A DNA stretch of 64,000 nucleotides from Methylobacterium sp. J-026 (GCF_022829585.1 NZ_JAKSYC010000117.1:1-64000), one strand, 5' to 3'. Numbered from the stretch's first letter, positions 1 through 8,977 are shown. Notes: a model not told the origin generated them from the letters alone. Numbers and translations: made by a program.

Positions 1-201
1 TCCGCGCAGGGCCTCGACCACCGCGGGGGTGACGTCGATGATCTCGTAGCGCGCCAGCATCCCGCCATCCGGGGTGGCCACCTCCGCGCCCGCCTGGATC
101 GCGCTCGCCGTCGGACCCGCCGCGGGCAGGTACGTGCAGCCGCCGGCAGATCCGGCCGCCAGGGCGGCCATCAGGGCGGTGCGCGCCGTCTTACGCAGCA
201 T
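1..201 (-). CDS. Polysaccharide export lipoprotein, N-terminal part (Wza/KpsD-like)
   Basis: Reading from the ATG at 201 down to the window edge gives 67 codons of an open frame that continues outside the window. The first residues are a lipoprotein signal: a basic start (MLRKTAR), an Ala/Leu-rich stretch, then a lipobox-like AGSAGGC with the cysteine at residue 22. After it comes YEIIDVTPAVVEAL, which resembles the start of the mature part of outer-membrane polysaccharide export proteins. A GGAG-type ribosome site lies just before the start. The kpsC/kpsS-like neighbours support a role as the outer-membrane exit of a capsule exporter. Only the N-terminus is visible, so the family is inferred and the number of domains is unknown. 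Confidence 0.6.
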   Translation of the reverse strand, partial: MLRKTARTALMAALAAGSAGGCTYLPAAGPTASAIQAGAEVATPDGGMLARYEIIDVTPAVVEALRG

Positions 202-393
202 CACAGAGTTTTCTCCAGCCGGTTCCGCACCATCGCTGGCCCGAACCGGACGTTCAGATTGACCGCAAAACGCTGCGATCGCTTTAACGGTCGTGCCAGG
301 GCGGAAACCGCGTGGCGGACGGCCGTGCTATACCGCCGGTAATGCGTCACCAGCGTGGCACTGCCGCGCGGCCCAGCGGCAAGCTTGACCATA

Positions 394-1920
394 TCACGTC
401 CCGGCGGGGCTGTCCGCAGGCATGCGGGCGAGGGCCCCGCGCAGCGCGCGCCCGAGGGCGTCCGCCGCGAGGTCGATCCGGCGCGCCGGCGCAGCCGGGT
501 GGCCGAAGCGAAACAGGGCGTATTCGGTCGTCCGACCGCCGAAGCCGGGCTTGCAGCTCGGCAGCGAGGGGGCGTGGTCACCGAACACGCAGAGCGTCAT
601 GGTCTGGCCCCGCTCCCCGGCCAGCCGGTCGAGCCCGGCCACGATTGCCTCCACCATCTGCCCGGTATGGGCCACGTGATGGAGGTATTGCGCCTGTGGA
701 TCATCGATCCCCGGCAGGCGCCCGGGCTTCCACGGTCCGTGGTTCTCCATGGTCACGCAGAACAGGAACAGGGGCGTCGGCCGCGCCCGGACCTCCGCCA
801 GGAGGCGTTCGCCCAGGGCGACGTCGCCGACATAGGGTCCCACCCGCGGCGCGTCCCGGAAGGCCTCTTCCATCACCTGCTCGGTGAAGCCGAAGGCTTC
901 CATCACCTGCGCCCGGCGGAAGAAGTCCCGGTGGAACGGGTGCAGGAACAGGGTCCCGTAGCCCCGGCCGCGGGCGAGCCGCGCGAGGCTCGTCGGCTCG
1001 TCGCCGCTGCGGGAGGTGTAGGGGTCGTACCGGCCGAAGCCGAGGCTGTCGGACGGGCGGCCGGTGAGCACGGCGTGCTCGCTGCGCATCGTGTAGGCGC
1101 CGTGGGCGGGGACCTCGAGCCGGCCGTACTGGGCGGCCCGGCTGCGGAACAGGGCCATCGCCGGCAACGGCGCTCCGCCCAGGCGCTCCGGGTCGATGAA
1201 CGATTCGAGCTGGATCACCACCACGACGTCGTCCCCCGGCCCCGGGGGCAGCGCGGGCGCCGGGGGCGCCGGCTCGCTCCCCGCCAGCGCCCGGGCGGTG
1301 TAGCCGAGGAGGCTCGCCGGCAGGCCGACCCGGGCCACGTCCGCCTCCAGATCGGGGCGGGGGAACCAGCGGGCGATCAGCCGGGCGAGGGGCGGGTGCG
1401 GCGCGGCTCGGACCAGCAGCCCGAGCAGCAGCGGCAGGCCGATCAGCGCCAGGATCCGCGGGAGGGTGGCGGCCGGCAGCACGCTCGGCTCGGTGCGGTA
1501 CCAGATCACGGTGGCGGCGAGGGTGAGGAGGGCGGGAACGCAGACCCGCGGATCCCACAGGGGCGGGATGTAGTAGAGCTGGGGATGGCGCGGCACCTGC
1601 GGCAGCAGGGCGAAATCGCTGAACAGCAGCGGCTCGCCGATCACCGAGCGCTTGGCCCGGCTCACGTAGACGAGCGCCGCGACCGAGATCAGGCAGGTCA
1701 ACCCGGCGAGCCAGGGACGCCAGGAGAAGGCGAACCAGAACAGCAGGATCAGCAGATAGCCGGTGAGGCGCAGGGCGAGGTCGCGCGGGGCGAGGCTCGC
1801 CCGGGTGATCGAATCGCCCACGACGACCTCCAGGAGGAGGCAGAGCGCGAGGGCGAGGCCGGTGGCGGTGAGGAACGTCGTCAAGACTCGGGCACTCGAC
1901 GTTTGAGCGGGCATCCTCAT
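394..1920 (-). CDS. LTA synthase / sulfatase-fold membrane transferase
   Basis: A 508-residue protein with about four to five hydrophobic segments in its first ~190 residues, followed by a periplasmic alkaline-phosphatase/sulfatase-fold domain. Seen in that domain are the nucleophile region AYTMRSEHAV, where the Thr matches the catalytic Thr of LtaS-type enzymes, and the metal-site motif FGDHAP near the C-terminus. The family moves phosphoglycerol or phosphoethanolamine groups onto surface glycans (LtaS, OpgB). Placed between capsule export and kpsC-like genes on the same strand, it probably decorates the capsule or a periplasmic glucan; this is inference. ATG at 1920 is preferred; ATG at 1914 is equally possible and the frame is open further upstream. 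Confidence 0.75.
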   Translation of the reverse strand: MRMPAQTSSARVLTTFLTATGLALALCLLLEVVVGDSITRASLAPRDLALRLTGYLLILLFWFAFSWRPWLAGLTCLISVAALVYVSRAKRSVIGEPLLFSDFALLPQVPRHPQLYYIPPLWDPRVCVPALLTLAATVIWYRTEPSVLPAATLPRILALIGLPLLLGLLVRAAPHPPLARLIARWFPRPDLEADVARVGLPASLLGYTARALAGSEPAPPAPALPPGPGDDVVVVIQLESFIDPERLGGAPLPAMALFRSRAAQYGRLEVPAHGAYTMRSEHAVLTGRPSDSLGFGRYDPYTSRSGDEPTSLARLARGRGYGTLFLHPFHRDFFRRAQVMEAFGFTEQVMEEAFRDAPRVGPYVGDVALGERLLAEVRARPTPLFLFCVTMENHGPWKPGRLPGIDDPQAQYLHHVAHTGQMVEAIVAGLDRLAGERGQTMTLCVFGDHAPSLPSCKPGFGGRTTEYALFRFGHPAAPARRIDLAADALGRALRGALARMPADSPAGT

Positions 1921-2079
1921 GGCCGGGACCGGGCGGGTCCGGCGGTGAAGAGCGCGCGGGAGCAAGGTGTTGCGGGCCGTTCCTGATCCAGCGGGATCGG
2001 GGCCGGCCCCGGGGCGAACGGCTGGCCGCCGAGGTTAGAAGCCCGCGCTATCGCTTTGATGTCGCGGGCACGTCACGCC

Positions 2080-3582
2080 CTATCCCGGGCCGCCCCCGGC
2101 CTCGCGGCCCACGCCGCGGCGGCTGCGCAGCGCCCGCACCAGCGGGTTGAGCAGCCCGTAGCGGGCCCGCATCACCAGATGGGCGGTGCGGCCGATGGAG
2201 AGCGCGCTGCGCGGGGCCGTCTCCCGGGCCGCGCTGAGGCGATCCAGGAGCTGCTCCGGGCTGCACGGCTTCATCGCCACGGGATCGAGATAGCGCGGAT
2301 AGAGGATCATCGCGCCGGCGACCAGCTCGTCGAGGCCGAGCCTGCGCCCGCGATCGGCCCCCGGCGCGAGATCCTCCGACAGCCCCCAGCCCGCGTAGAA
2401 CGGCCGGCCATGCGTCGCCACGCTGAGCCCGCGGATCAGCGCCTCGAACCCGGCGAGCGACGTCATGGTCTCGACGTGATGCACCCGGTCGAGCAGATCG
2501 ACGATGCTGATCCCGGCCACGATCCGGTCGGCGAGGGTCCGCGCCTCCGCCTCCGGGATGAGGCCCGGGCGGAAGCCCGCCTCCACGTCGGGATGCGGCT
2601 TGTAGAGCAGGAACGCGTCCGGGTTGCGCCGCCGCGCCGCCTCCAGCAGCGCCCGGTTCGAGCGGACCAGGGGGGAGCCGTGGCGCACCGAGGCGTCGTC
2701 CTCCACCTGCCCGGGCACCAGCACGATCCGCCGGCCGGCGGGCCAGTCGAGCGCCGCCGCGTCGAGGCCGACATTGTATTTGCTGAGCCGGCGCGCCACG
2801 ACCTCCTCGCGCAGGCGCCGGGCCCGGGCAACGAGGTCCGGGGTGAAGTCCGACTCCGCCAGCAGGCGCTGCAGGCGGCTCTCCCGGCGCGGGTCGTAAT
2901 AGATGCCCAGATCGTCCACCACGATGGAGGCGCCGGGCTGGAGGCTTGCGCCGAGGCCGACGGAGCGCAGGAACCCGTCCTCCACCCGGGCTAGGGGCAG
3001 CCCGGCCCCGGCGCAGGCCTCCTCCAGACGGCCCGGCGCCCGGGTCGCCCAGGCGAGGATCCGGCCGCGGTGGCGCCGCCCCGCGGCGATCGCGGCCTCG
3101 GTGGTCATGGTGTGGACCGGCCGACCGGCGGGCCCGGCCGCGAGCACGTCGAGGGCCGGCCGCTTCCAGCGCGACATCCCGACATAGACCACCCGCCGGT
3201 CGTTCTCGGAGAAGCGCGCGGCGAGCCATGCCACCCGCTCCGCGCAGGCGGCGCGGCCGACCGGTGCCCGGGTCCAGGGATCGAGGTAGTGAATTCCCCC
3301 CTCCCCGCCGAACGGCTTGCCGTCGAGGCTGATCCGCAGGGACGAGAACCCGCGCTCCGGATCGTCGTAGGGGCTCAGCAGCGGGCCGGGGGCGACCACG
3401 AGGCGGCGGCGGCCGGCGAGCGCCAGCATCCGGCCGGCCAGGCTCCCAGCACCCCAGACAGCGCCGGCCGCGCCGGGATGCGCCCGCGCGAAGGCGAGGC
3501 CCGTCGCGGCCTCGATCTCGGCCCGGAGCCGGCGGATCGTCCGGCCGGTCGCGTAGAGCGACGGGGTCGGTTCAAGGGGCAT
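2080..3582 (-). CDS. kpsC: KpsC-like capsule Kdo transferase, single module
   Basis: Family signatures seen: EDGFLRSVGLGA, VVDDLGIYYDPRRESRL, LVPGQVEDDASV, YKPHPDVEAG, THGRPFYAGWGLSED and LILYPRY-like MILYPRYLDP. KpsC/WcbA proteins build the poly-Kdo linker on phosphatidylglycerol at the inner face of the cytoplasmic membrane before ABC export. Full KpsC has two glycosyltransferase modules and about 670 residues; this protein has ~500 and only one copy of the EDGFLRS motif, so it looks like one module with a shortened front part. ATG at 3582 is chosen because the family-like sequence begins there; the frame is open to 3747 with other ATGs at 3648 and 3636. The kpsS-like gene is divergent. Confidence 0.85.
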   Translation of the reverse strand: MPLEPTPSLYATGRTIRRLRAEIEAATGLAFARAHPGAAGAVWGAGSLAGRMLALAGRRRLVVAPGPLLSPYDDPERGFSSLRISLDGKPFGGEGGIHYLDPWTRAPVGRAACAERVAWLAARFSENDRRVVYVGMSRWKRPALDVLAAGPAGRPVHTMTTEAAIAAGRRHRGRILAWATRAPGRLEEACAGAGLPLARVEDGFLRSVGLGASLQPGASIVVDDLGIYYDPRRESRLQRLLAESDFTPDLVARARRLREEVVARRLSKYNVGLDAAALDWPAGRRIVLVPGQVEDDASVRHGSPLVRSNRALLEAARRRNPDAFLLYKPHPDVEAGFRPGLIPEAEARTLADRIVAGISIVDLLDRVHHVETMTSLAGFEALIRGLSVATHGRPFYAGWGLSEDLAPGADRGRRLGLDELVAGAMILYPRYLDPVAMKPCSPEQLLDRLSAARETAPRSALSIGRTAHLVMRARYGLLNPLVRALRSRRGVGREAGGGPG

Positions 3583-3917
3583 GGTCTGGGCGTCCGGCTC
3601 CGCGCGATCGAAGGGCTCCGCCCGCCTGTAGCGCATTTTCGCCGGCATGGGATGGTGTGGGATTTCGGGGACAACCCAAGGTCCGTCGCGCGGGCGCCAC
3701 CTCCTTGAAAGGATTCGGACATACCGTCGCCGTGATTGCCCGCTCAATCCAGGCGGCGCCGCTGCCGTGCGACCGTTGCAGACGGGTCACGCGGGTGCGG
3801 AAAAGCCGTGCTGCGGCACGGCCTCGGATTGCGGGGCCGCCGGGCGCCGTGCCACCTCAGGGTCTCTCGCCGGTGCGGTTCAGCCGGTCACAGGGTCAAG
3901 GATAGAAGCGCCGCGGA
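3583..3917. promoter_or_regulatory. Divergent intergenic region between kpsC-like and kpsS-like genes
   Basis: This 335-base stretch must carry the promoters of both capsule half-operons. I see no clear -35/-10 pair. A 7-bp hairpin (3805-3811 with 3816-3822, loop TGCG) lies about 95 bases before the kpsS-like start and could be leader structure. Part of the region could be translated if kpsC uses its farther starts (3636 or 3648). Confidence 0.4.
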
Positions 3918-5225
3918 ATGCAACAACCCGCCCTCGACGCAGTCCGGAACCGCCCCGCGACCTTCCTGTTCCTGCAAGGAATTGCCACGCCGTTCTTCTC
4001 CGATCTCGGGAAGGCGCTGCGCGCCCGGGGCCATGAGGTCCGGCGCATCAATCTCTGCCCCGGCGACTGGCTGTTCTGGACCGGTGCGGCGGACAATTAC
4101 CGCGGCCGCCGCGAGGCCTGGGGGGAGTACCTCGAGGCCTATCTGACCCGCGAGGGCGTGACCGACATCGTGCTGTTCGGCGACTGCCGGCCGTTCCACA
4201 AGGCCGCCCGGATGATCGCCGAATACCGCGGCCTGCGGGTCCACGTGTTCGAGGAGGGCTATATCCGCCCGAACTGGATCACCTGCGAGCTCGGCGGCGT
4301 GAACGGCTTCTCGTCCCTGCCCCGGACGGCCGACGCGATCCGCGCCCTGGCGCGGCGGCTGCCCCAGCCCGGACGGGCGATGCCCTCCACGGGCGACATG
4401 GCGCGCCGGAGCGTCTGGGACGTCGGCTACAACCTCGCCAACATCCTGTTCCCCTACCTCTTCCCGCATTTCCGCAGCCACCGGCCGACCCATATCGCCG
4501 CCGAGTACGCGGGCTGGATCAAGAAGTTCGCCCGCCGCGCCCATACCCGCCGCGAGGCGGCGCGCTGCGACGAGATCTACCGCGCGGTCGGCTGCGACTA
4601 CTTCCTGCTGCCGCTCCAGCTCGACAGCGATTACCAGATCCGGGTCCACTCGCCGTTCCTCGGCGTCGAGGGCTTCATGGACCGGGTGATCAAGTCCTTC
4701 GCGGACGCCTCCGCGGCGCCGACCCGGCTTCTGGTGAAGCTGCATCCGCTGGACAGCGGCCTGATCAACTGGCGCCGGTTCGCCCGGGACTCGGCCCGGC
4801 GGCATGGCGTCAGCGACCGGCTCGATTTCATCGACGGCGGCGACCTGCCGGCCCTGATCAAGGGGGCCCGCGGCGTGGTGATCGTCAACTCGACGGTGGG
4901 CATGCTGTCCCTGGAGATGGGGTGCCCGACCCACGCGGTCGGCACCGCGATCTACAACATGGCCGAGCTGACCCATCAGGGCGATCTGGACGGATTCTGG
5001 AAGAACCCGACACCGCCCGACATGGGCCTGATGGCCGATTTCCGCCGGGTCGTCCTGCACAGGACGCAGGTCAATGGCGGCTTCTTCTCCAAGGAGGCCA
5101 TCGACCGGGCCGTGGCCGGCTCCGTGCCGCGCATGGAATCCGCCCTGCCCGATTCGATGCTGGCGGCGGCGCGGGCGATCCGCGAGGCGGCCGACCGGAA
5201 CGGCGAGCTCGCGCCGGTCTACTGA
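3918..5225 (+). CDS. kpsS: KpsS-like capsule polysaccharide protein
   Basis: A 435-residue protein with the KpsS/LipB signatures FLQGIATPFFSDLGKALRARGH near the start (residues about 17-37), LFGDCRPFHKAA, VFEEGYIRPNWIT and, in the second half, VKLHPLDSG and VIVNSTVGMLSLEMG. KpsS adds the first Kdo to phosphatidylglycerol and KpsC extends it, so the pair makes the lipid linker that the ABC exporter recognises. Length agrees with the family. It is the first gene of a plus-strand run (SDR, formyltransferase) and is divergent from the kpsC-like gene, which supports a shared capsule function. No exporter genes (kpsM, kpsT, kpsE) lie in the window; they may be to the left. Confidence 0.88.
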   Translation: MQQPALDAVRNRPATFLFLQGIATPFFSDLGKALRARGHEVRRINLCPGDWLFWTGAADNYRGRREAWGEYLEAYLTREGVTDIVLFGDCRPFHKAARMIAEYRGLRVHVFEEGYIRPNWITCELGGVNGFSSLPRTADAIRALARRLPQPGRAMPSTGDMARRSVWDVGYNLANILFPYLFPHFRSHRPTHIAAEYAGWIKKFARRAHTRREAARCDEIYRAVGCDYFLLPLQLDSDYQIRVHSPFLGVEGFMDRVIKSFADASAAPTRLLVKLHPLDSGLINWRRFARDSARRHGVSDRLDFIDGGDLPALIKGARGVVIVNSTVGMLSLEMGCPTHAVGTAIYNMAELTHQGDLDGFWKNPTPPDMGLMADFRRVVLHRTQVNGGFFSKEAIDRAVAGSVPRMESALPDSMLAAARAIREAADRNGELAPVY

Positions 5226-5332
5226 TCGTGCTCCTGGCCGTCGGGGTCCGTCTCGGCCTCGGACACGGCTTTCACGGCCGGTGAGTCCGGCGAGGCCTTG
5301 ATCTTTCCACGCCGGGCAGCGTAACCCGCCGC

Positions 5333-6100
5333 ATGCCCCGTATCCTGATCACCGGCGCGTCGAGCGGCATCGGCGCCGCGCTGGCGCGCCATTACGCCCG
5401 GACCGGCGTGAGCCTCATCATCGTCGGCCGCAACGCCGAGCGCCTCGAGATCGTCGCCCGGGATTGCCGCGCCAGCGGCGCCGCCGTCGAGACCGCACGC
5501 CTCGATACCCGAGACCGGGCCGCCACGGTGGCGCTCGTGCACCGGGCGGATGCCGCCGCACCCCTCGATCTGGTCGTTGCCAACGCCGCGGTGAACGGCG
5601 GCAATCAGGAGGGGCAGGTCGAGTCCGAGGACGTGGCCTTCGAGACCGCGGACATCAACTACACCGGCTCGCTCAACGTGGTGCTGCCCAGCCTGACGCT
5701 GATGCTCCGGCGCGGCCAGGGGCAGATCGTCCTGATGTCGTCCCTGGCGGCCTATGCGCCGCTCCAGGACGCCCCGGCCTATAGCGGCGCCAAGGCGGCG
5801 CTCGTCGCCCACGGCCTGGCCCTGCGCCAGAAGGTCGGGCCGCGGGGCGTGAAGGTCAACGTCGTGACGCCCGGCTACGTGAAGACGCCGATGGGCGGCG
5901 AGCTGAAGGGCTGGCGGCCCCTGGAGATCAGCGCCGAGGAAGCGGCCGTGCGCATCGCCAAGGGCATCACGGCCAACCGCGACGTGATCGCCTTCCCGTT
6001 CATCCTCACGGCTCTGGCGCGCACTGTGCTGCTCCTGCCGGAGAGCGTCCGCAGGGCCGGGCTCTACGCGTTCCGGTTCCAGCGGCGGAAGCGCCGCTGA
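5333..6100 (+). CDS. SDR-family oxidoreductase in the capsule locus
   Basis: A 255-residue classical short-chain dehydrogenase. The cofactor motif GASSGIG is at residues 8-14 and the active-site YSGAK follows a serine-rich SSLAAYAP strand, giving the usual Ser-Tyr-Lys set. The C-terminus is basic (RFQRRKRR) after a short hydrophobic stretch, so it may sit at the membrane. Its stop overlaps the start of the formyltransferase gene (TGATG at 6098-6102), indicating translational coupling. SDRs of this kind often accompany KpsS in capsule loci; the substrate cannot be read from the sequence. Confidence 0.82.
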   Translation: MPRILITGASSGIGAALARHYARTGVSLIIVGRNAERLEIVARDCRASGAAVETARLDTRDRAATVALVHRADAAAPLDLVVANAAVNGGNQEGQVESEDVAFETADINYTGSLNVVLPSLTLMLRRGQGQIVLMSSLAAYAPLQDAPAYSGAKAALVAHGLALRQKVGPRGVKVNVVTPGYVKTPMGGELKGWRPLEISAEEAAVRIAKGITANRDVIAFPFILTALARTVLLLPESVRRAGLYAFRFQRRKRR

Positions 6101-6960
6101 TGGGCCGCCCCCGGATCGCGCTGTTCGTCCTGGAGGCGCTGCCGAACGCCCGCGTGGTGCGCCGGCTCGTCGCCGATCATCGGGCCGACATCGCCTTGGT
6201 GGGCCTCTCCAATGCCGAGCGGCCGTCGAGCGGCGGCCTGACCGGGCAGGTCCGGCGGCACCTCGCCCGCTCGGGCCCCGGGATCCTGCCCTATCTGGCG
6301 GTCAATTTCGGCCTGCCCGATCTGCTGCGCCCGCTGGCACCCCTGACCCAGGCGGTGGCCGGCAGCGGTGACGCGCCGGAATCGACGCCGCTCAAGACCC
6401 TGTGCCGGCGCCTCGGCATCCCGACCCTGACGGTCGACGACGTCAACGGCCCCGCCGTGGCGCAGACCCTACGGGACACGGCCCCCGACCTGATCCTCAC
6501 CTACCATTTCGACCAGATCCTGAAGCCCGAGACCATCGGGCTGGCGCGGCTCGGGGGCATCAACGGCCATCCCGGCCTGCTGCCGCGCCACCGCGGCCCG
6601 GTGCCGACGATCCACGCCCTGGCGGAGGGTCCGGGCAGCTTCGGCATGACTCTCCACCGCCTGGCCGCCGCCATCGATACCGGGGCGATCCTCGACCAGG
6701 AGGCGGTGCCCCTGCCCCCCGGCACCACCGCCACGAGGGCGGCCGTGGCGCTCCACGCCCACGGGCGCGGGATGCTGGACCGGCTGCTCGACGCCGTCGC
6801 CCGCACCGGCGCCCTGCCGGAGGGCCGGACCGCCGAAGTTCTACCCTATTGCCCGTTCCCCGATCGCACGATGCTGGCCGCCCTGCGCCGCCGGAACCTG
6901 CGGCTGACCGACGGGCGGGATCTCCGGGAGGCGCTGAGCCTCTCCGGCAAGGCGCCGTGA
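6100..6960 (+). CDS. Formyltransferase-family protein
   Basis: A 286-residue protein with a formyltransferase core: INGHPGLLPRHRGPVPTIHA followed by GMTLHRLAAAIDTGAIL. The Asn and His of NGHP and the Asp of IDTG are the usual catalytic triad of enzymes that use 10-formyl-tetrahydrofolate. The N-terminal ~100 residues are less conserved and I cannot assign them to a family. Coupled to the capsule SDR by a one-base overlap, it may N-formylate an amino sugar of the surface polysaccharide, as related enzymes do in other O-antigen and capsule pathways. It could also be an unrelated formyltransferase-fold enzyme. Confidence 0.72.
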   Translation: MGRPRIALFVLEALPNARVVRRLVADHRADIALVGLSNAERPSSGGLTGQVRRHLARSGPGILPYLAVNFGLPDLLRPLAPLTQAVAGSGDAPESTPLKTLCRRLGIPTLTVDDVNGPAVAQTLRDTAPDLILTYHFDQILKPETIGLARLGGINGHPGLLPRHRGPVPTIHALAEGPGSFGMTLHRLAAAIDTGAILDQEAVPLPPGTTATRAAVALHAHGRGMLDRLLDAVARTGALPEGRTAEVLPYCPFPDRTMLAALRRRNLRLTDGRDLREALSLSGKAP

Positions 6961-6961
6961 G

Positions 6962-6992
6962 GGCCGCCGCGGTGCACGACGTCGCGGCGGCC
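6962..6992. terminator. Hairpin after the capsule operon
   Basis: A perfect 10-bp inverted repeat (6962-6971 with 6983-6992, 11-base loop) begins two bases after the formyltransferase stop codon. There is no clear T-run, so it is either a weak intrinsic terminator or a stabilising 3' stem. Confidence 0.5.
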
Positions 6993-7004
6993 GTTCCGGG
7001 AGGC

Positions 7005-7023
7005 GCTTAACCGGCGGTTAAGC
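7005..7023. promoter_or_regulatory. CtrA-type box upstream of flgC
   Basis: A 19-base palindrome with 8-bp arms (GCTTAACC / GGTTAAGC) contains TTAA-N7-TTAA, which is the core of the CtrA response-regulator site in alphaproteobacteria. It ends 53 bases before the flgC start, a sensible distance for promoter control. CtrA control of flagellar genes is established in Caulobacter and relatives; its use here is inferred. Confidence 0.6.
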
Positions 7024-7076
7024 CTGTTCGTCAAAGAAACGGTGACGGTTTCCCCGACGCCCGACCAGGCCCTCGC

Positions 7077-7487
7077 ATGCCGGATACCAGCGCCCTCCAT
7101 TCGGCCTCCGACGCGCTGGCCGCCGGCCGGCAGGTGCAGAGCGGCCGGATCCGCACGATCTCCGAGAACCTCGCCAACGCCGATTCGGCCGCCGAAACGC
7201 CCGGCGGGGTGCCCTACGCCCGCAAGATCGCGGTGTTCACGCCCGTCGTCGCCGACAGCCCGCGCGATCCGGTGGGCCGCGTCGTGCGCGACACCAGCGC
7301 GTTCCGTACCCGCTACGACCCATCCAGCGCCGCCGCCGACAGCCGGGGCTATATCCGCCTGCCCAACGTGAATGCCGCAACGGAGACGGCCGATCTGCAG
7401 ACGGTGGTCCGGAACTACGAGGCCAACCTCAGCGCCTCGGGCATCCTCGACGGGTTGACGCAGGCGACCATCAATCTCCTCAGTTGA
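7077..7487 (+). CDS. flgC: Flagellar basal-body rod protein FlgC (orphan copy)
   Basis: A 136-residue protein of normal FlgC length. The N-terminal rod signature RTISENLANADSA and the C-terminal block GYIRLPNVNAATETADL followed by VVRNYEANLSASGIL match the proximal-rod FlgC consensus, including the coiled-coil termini. FlgC assembles with FlgB, FlgF and FlgG into the periplasmic rod. Normally it sits between flgB and fliE; here it stands alone between a capsule operon and a convergent permease, whose stop it overlaps by 8 bases. A CtrA-type box lies just upstream, which argues for a live, regulated gene rather than a stray copy. Confidence 0.85.
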   Translation: MPDTSALHSASDALAAGRQVQSGRIRTISENLANADSAAETPGGVPYARKIAVFTPVVADSPRDPVGRVVRDTSAFRTRYDPSSAAADSRGYIRLPNVNAATETADLQTVVRNYEANLSASGILDGLTQATINLLS

Positions 7488-8874
7488 TCCGGACGTGGTG
7501 CCGGCCGTAGCCGGCATAGACGGCGAGCCCGATCGCGAGCCAGATCGCCAGGCGGATCCAGGTCTCGGCCGGCAGCGAGGCCATCAGCGCGACGCAGGAC
7601 AGGATGCCGAGCCCGGCCGTCAGCGTCGCCGCCGGGACGCGGAACGGGCGCGGCCGGTCCGGATCGGTCCGGCGCAGGATCAGCACCGTGGCGCAGACGA
7701 GGCAGAACGCCAGGAGCGTGCCGATGCTGACGATCTCGCCCAGGACGTCGATCGGCACGAGTCCCGCCACCGCGGCCGTGAACAGGCCGATCACCAGCTG
7801 GCTGGCCACCGGCGCCCGGGTCACCGGATGGACCCGGCAGAACATCTTCGGGAGGAACCCGTCCCGGGCCATGGCGAAGAAGATCCGGCCCTGCCCGTAG
7901 AGGGCGGTCAGCGCCGAGGTGGTCAGACCGATCAGGGCACCGACCTTGACCGCCGTGGCGAAGGCGGACAGCCCGATGGCGTCGACCGCCTTGGCCACCG
8001 GATCGGCGACGTCCAGGTCGCGGTAGGGGACGAGGCCGGTGAGCACGGCGGCCATCGCCACGTACAGCACAGTGGTGATCAGGAGCGAGCCGATCAGCCC
8101 CACCGGCGCGTCGCGCTGCGGCGCCCGGCACTCGCCCGCAGCGGTGGCCACCGTCTCGAACCCCACGAAGGCGAAGAACACCACCGCGGCCCCGCGGAAC
8201 ACGCCGCTCCAGCCATAGGCGCCGAAGGCGCCGGCATTGTCCGGGACGAAGGGGTGCCAGAGTTCCGGCCGGAGATGGACCGCGCCGACGGCCACGAAGG
8301 CCAGGATGATCGCCACCTTGCAGGCCACCAGCAGCCCGGTCACCAGGGAGGCCTCCCGGGTGGCGCGCGTCAGCAGGCCGGTGAGCAGCAGGACGATGGC
8401 GACCGCCGGCAGGTTAACGAGGCCGCCGTCGCCGGGGGCGCCGGCCAGGGACGGCGGCAGCCGCAGGCCGAAATCCGCCGCGAGCGACTGTGCGTAGCCC
8501 GACCAACCGACCGCCACGGTCGCGGCCGCCACGGCGAATTCGAGCACGAGGTCCCAGCCGATGATCCAGGCGGGAAACGCACCCAGGCTCGCCCGGGTGT
8601 AGGTGTAGGTGGAACCCGCCTCCGGGATCATGGCCGCCAGCTCGGCGTAGCACAGGCCGACGAAGCCGCAGGCGATCCCGCCGATCACGAAGGACAGGCT
8701 CAGCGCGGGGCCGGCATATTGCGCCGCCGCCGTCCCGGTCAGCACGAAGATGCCCGCGCCGATCGTGGCGCCGAGGCCGATCGCGACGAGCCCCGGCGCG
8801 GTGAGAGTCCGGGCCAGCGTCCGGTCCGCTCCGGACGCGTCGCTGCCCTGCCCCGTCACGGCCGGTTCCGCCAT
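7480..8874 (-). CDS. APC-family amino-acid permease
   Basis: A 464-residue membrane protein with about 12 hydrophobic segments. The first helix carries GLVAIGLGATIGAGIFVLTG, the unwound substrate-binding helix motif of the APC superfamily, and the next region has the family's GFVGLCYAELAAMIPEAGS. It most resembles cationic amino-acid / YhdG-type transporters of the inner membrane. ATG at 8874 is chosen because family similarity starts about 20 residues later; the frame extends to 9246 but the added residues are arginine/proline-rich shadow sequence. Substrate is not determinable. The 3' end overlaps flgC convergently. Confidence 0.87.
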   Translation of the reverse strand: MAEPAVTGQGSDASGADRTLARTLTAPGLVAIGLGATIGAGIFVLTGTAAAQYAGPALSLSFVIGGIACGFVGLCYAELAAMIPEAGSTYTYTRASLGAFPAWIIGWDLVLEFAVAAATVAVGWSGYAQSLAADFGLRLPPSLAGAPGDGGLVNLPAVAIVLLLTGLLTRATREASLVTGLLVACKVAIILAFVAVGAVHLRPELWHPFVPDNAGAFGAYGWSGVFRGAAVVFFAFVGFETVATAAGECRAPQRDAPVGLIGSLLITTVLYVAMAAVLTGLVPYRDLDVADPVAKAVDAIGLSAFATAVKVGALIGLTTSALTALYGQGRIFFAMARDGFLPKMFCRVHPVTRAPVASQLVIGLFTAAVAGLVPIDVLGEIVSIGTLLAFCLVCATVLILRRTDPDRPRPFRVPAATLTAGLGILSCVALMASLPAETWIRLAIWLAIGLAVYAGYGRHHVRIN

Positions 8875-8977
8875 CGCGCGCGTATCCACGTTGATCGCCC
8901 CCTGATCGACCCTGCTGCGCGCCGGAGCAAGATGCACGTCCCGCGGCCGGTCGAACCGGACCCCGCCGTCGCGCCCG

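Noticed and set aside
355..1986. A 543-codon plus-strand frame opposite the LtaS-like gene
   Set aside because: Composition is Gly/Arg/Ala-rich without motifs, whereas the minus strand has clear catalytic and membrane parts.
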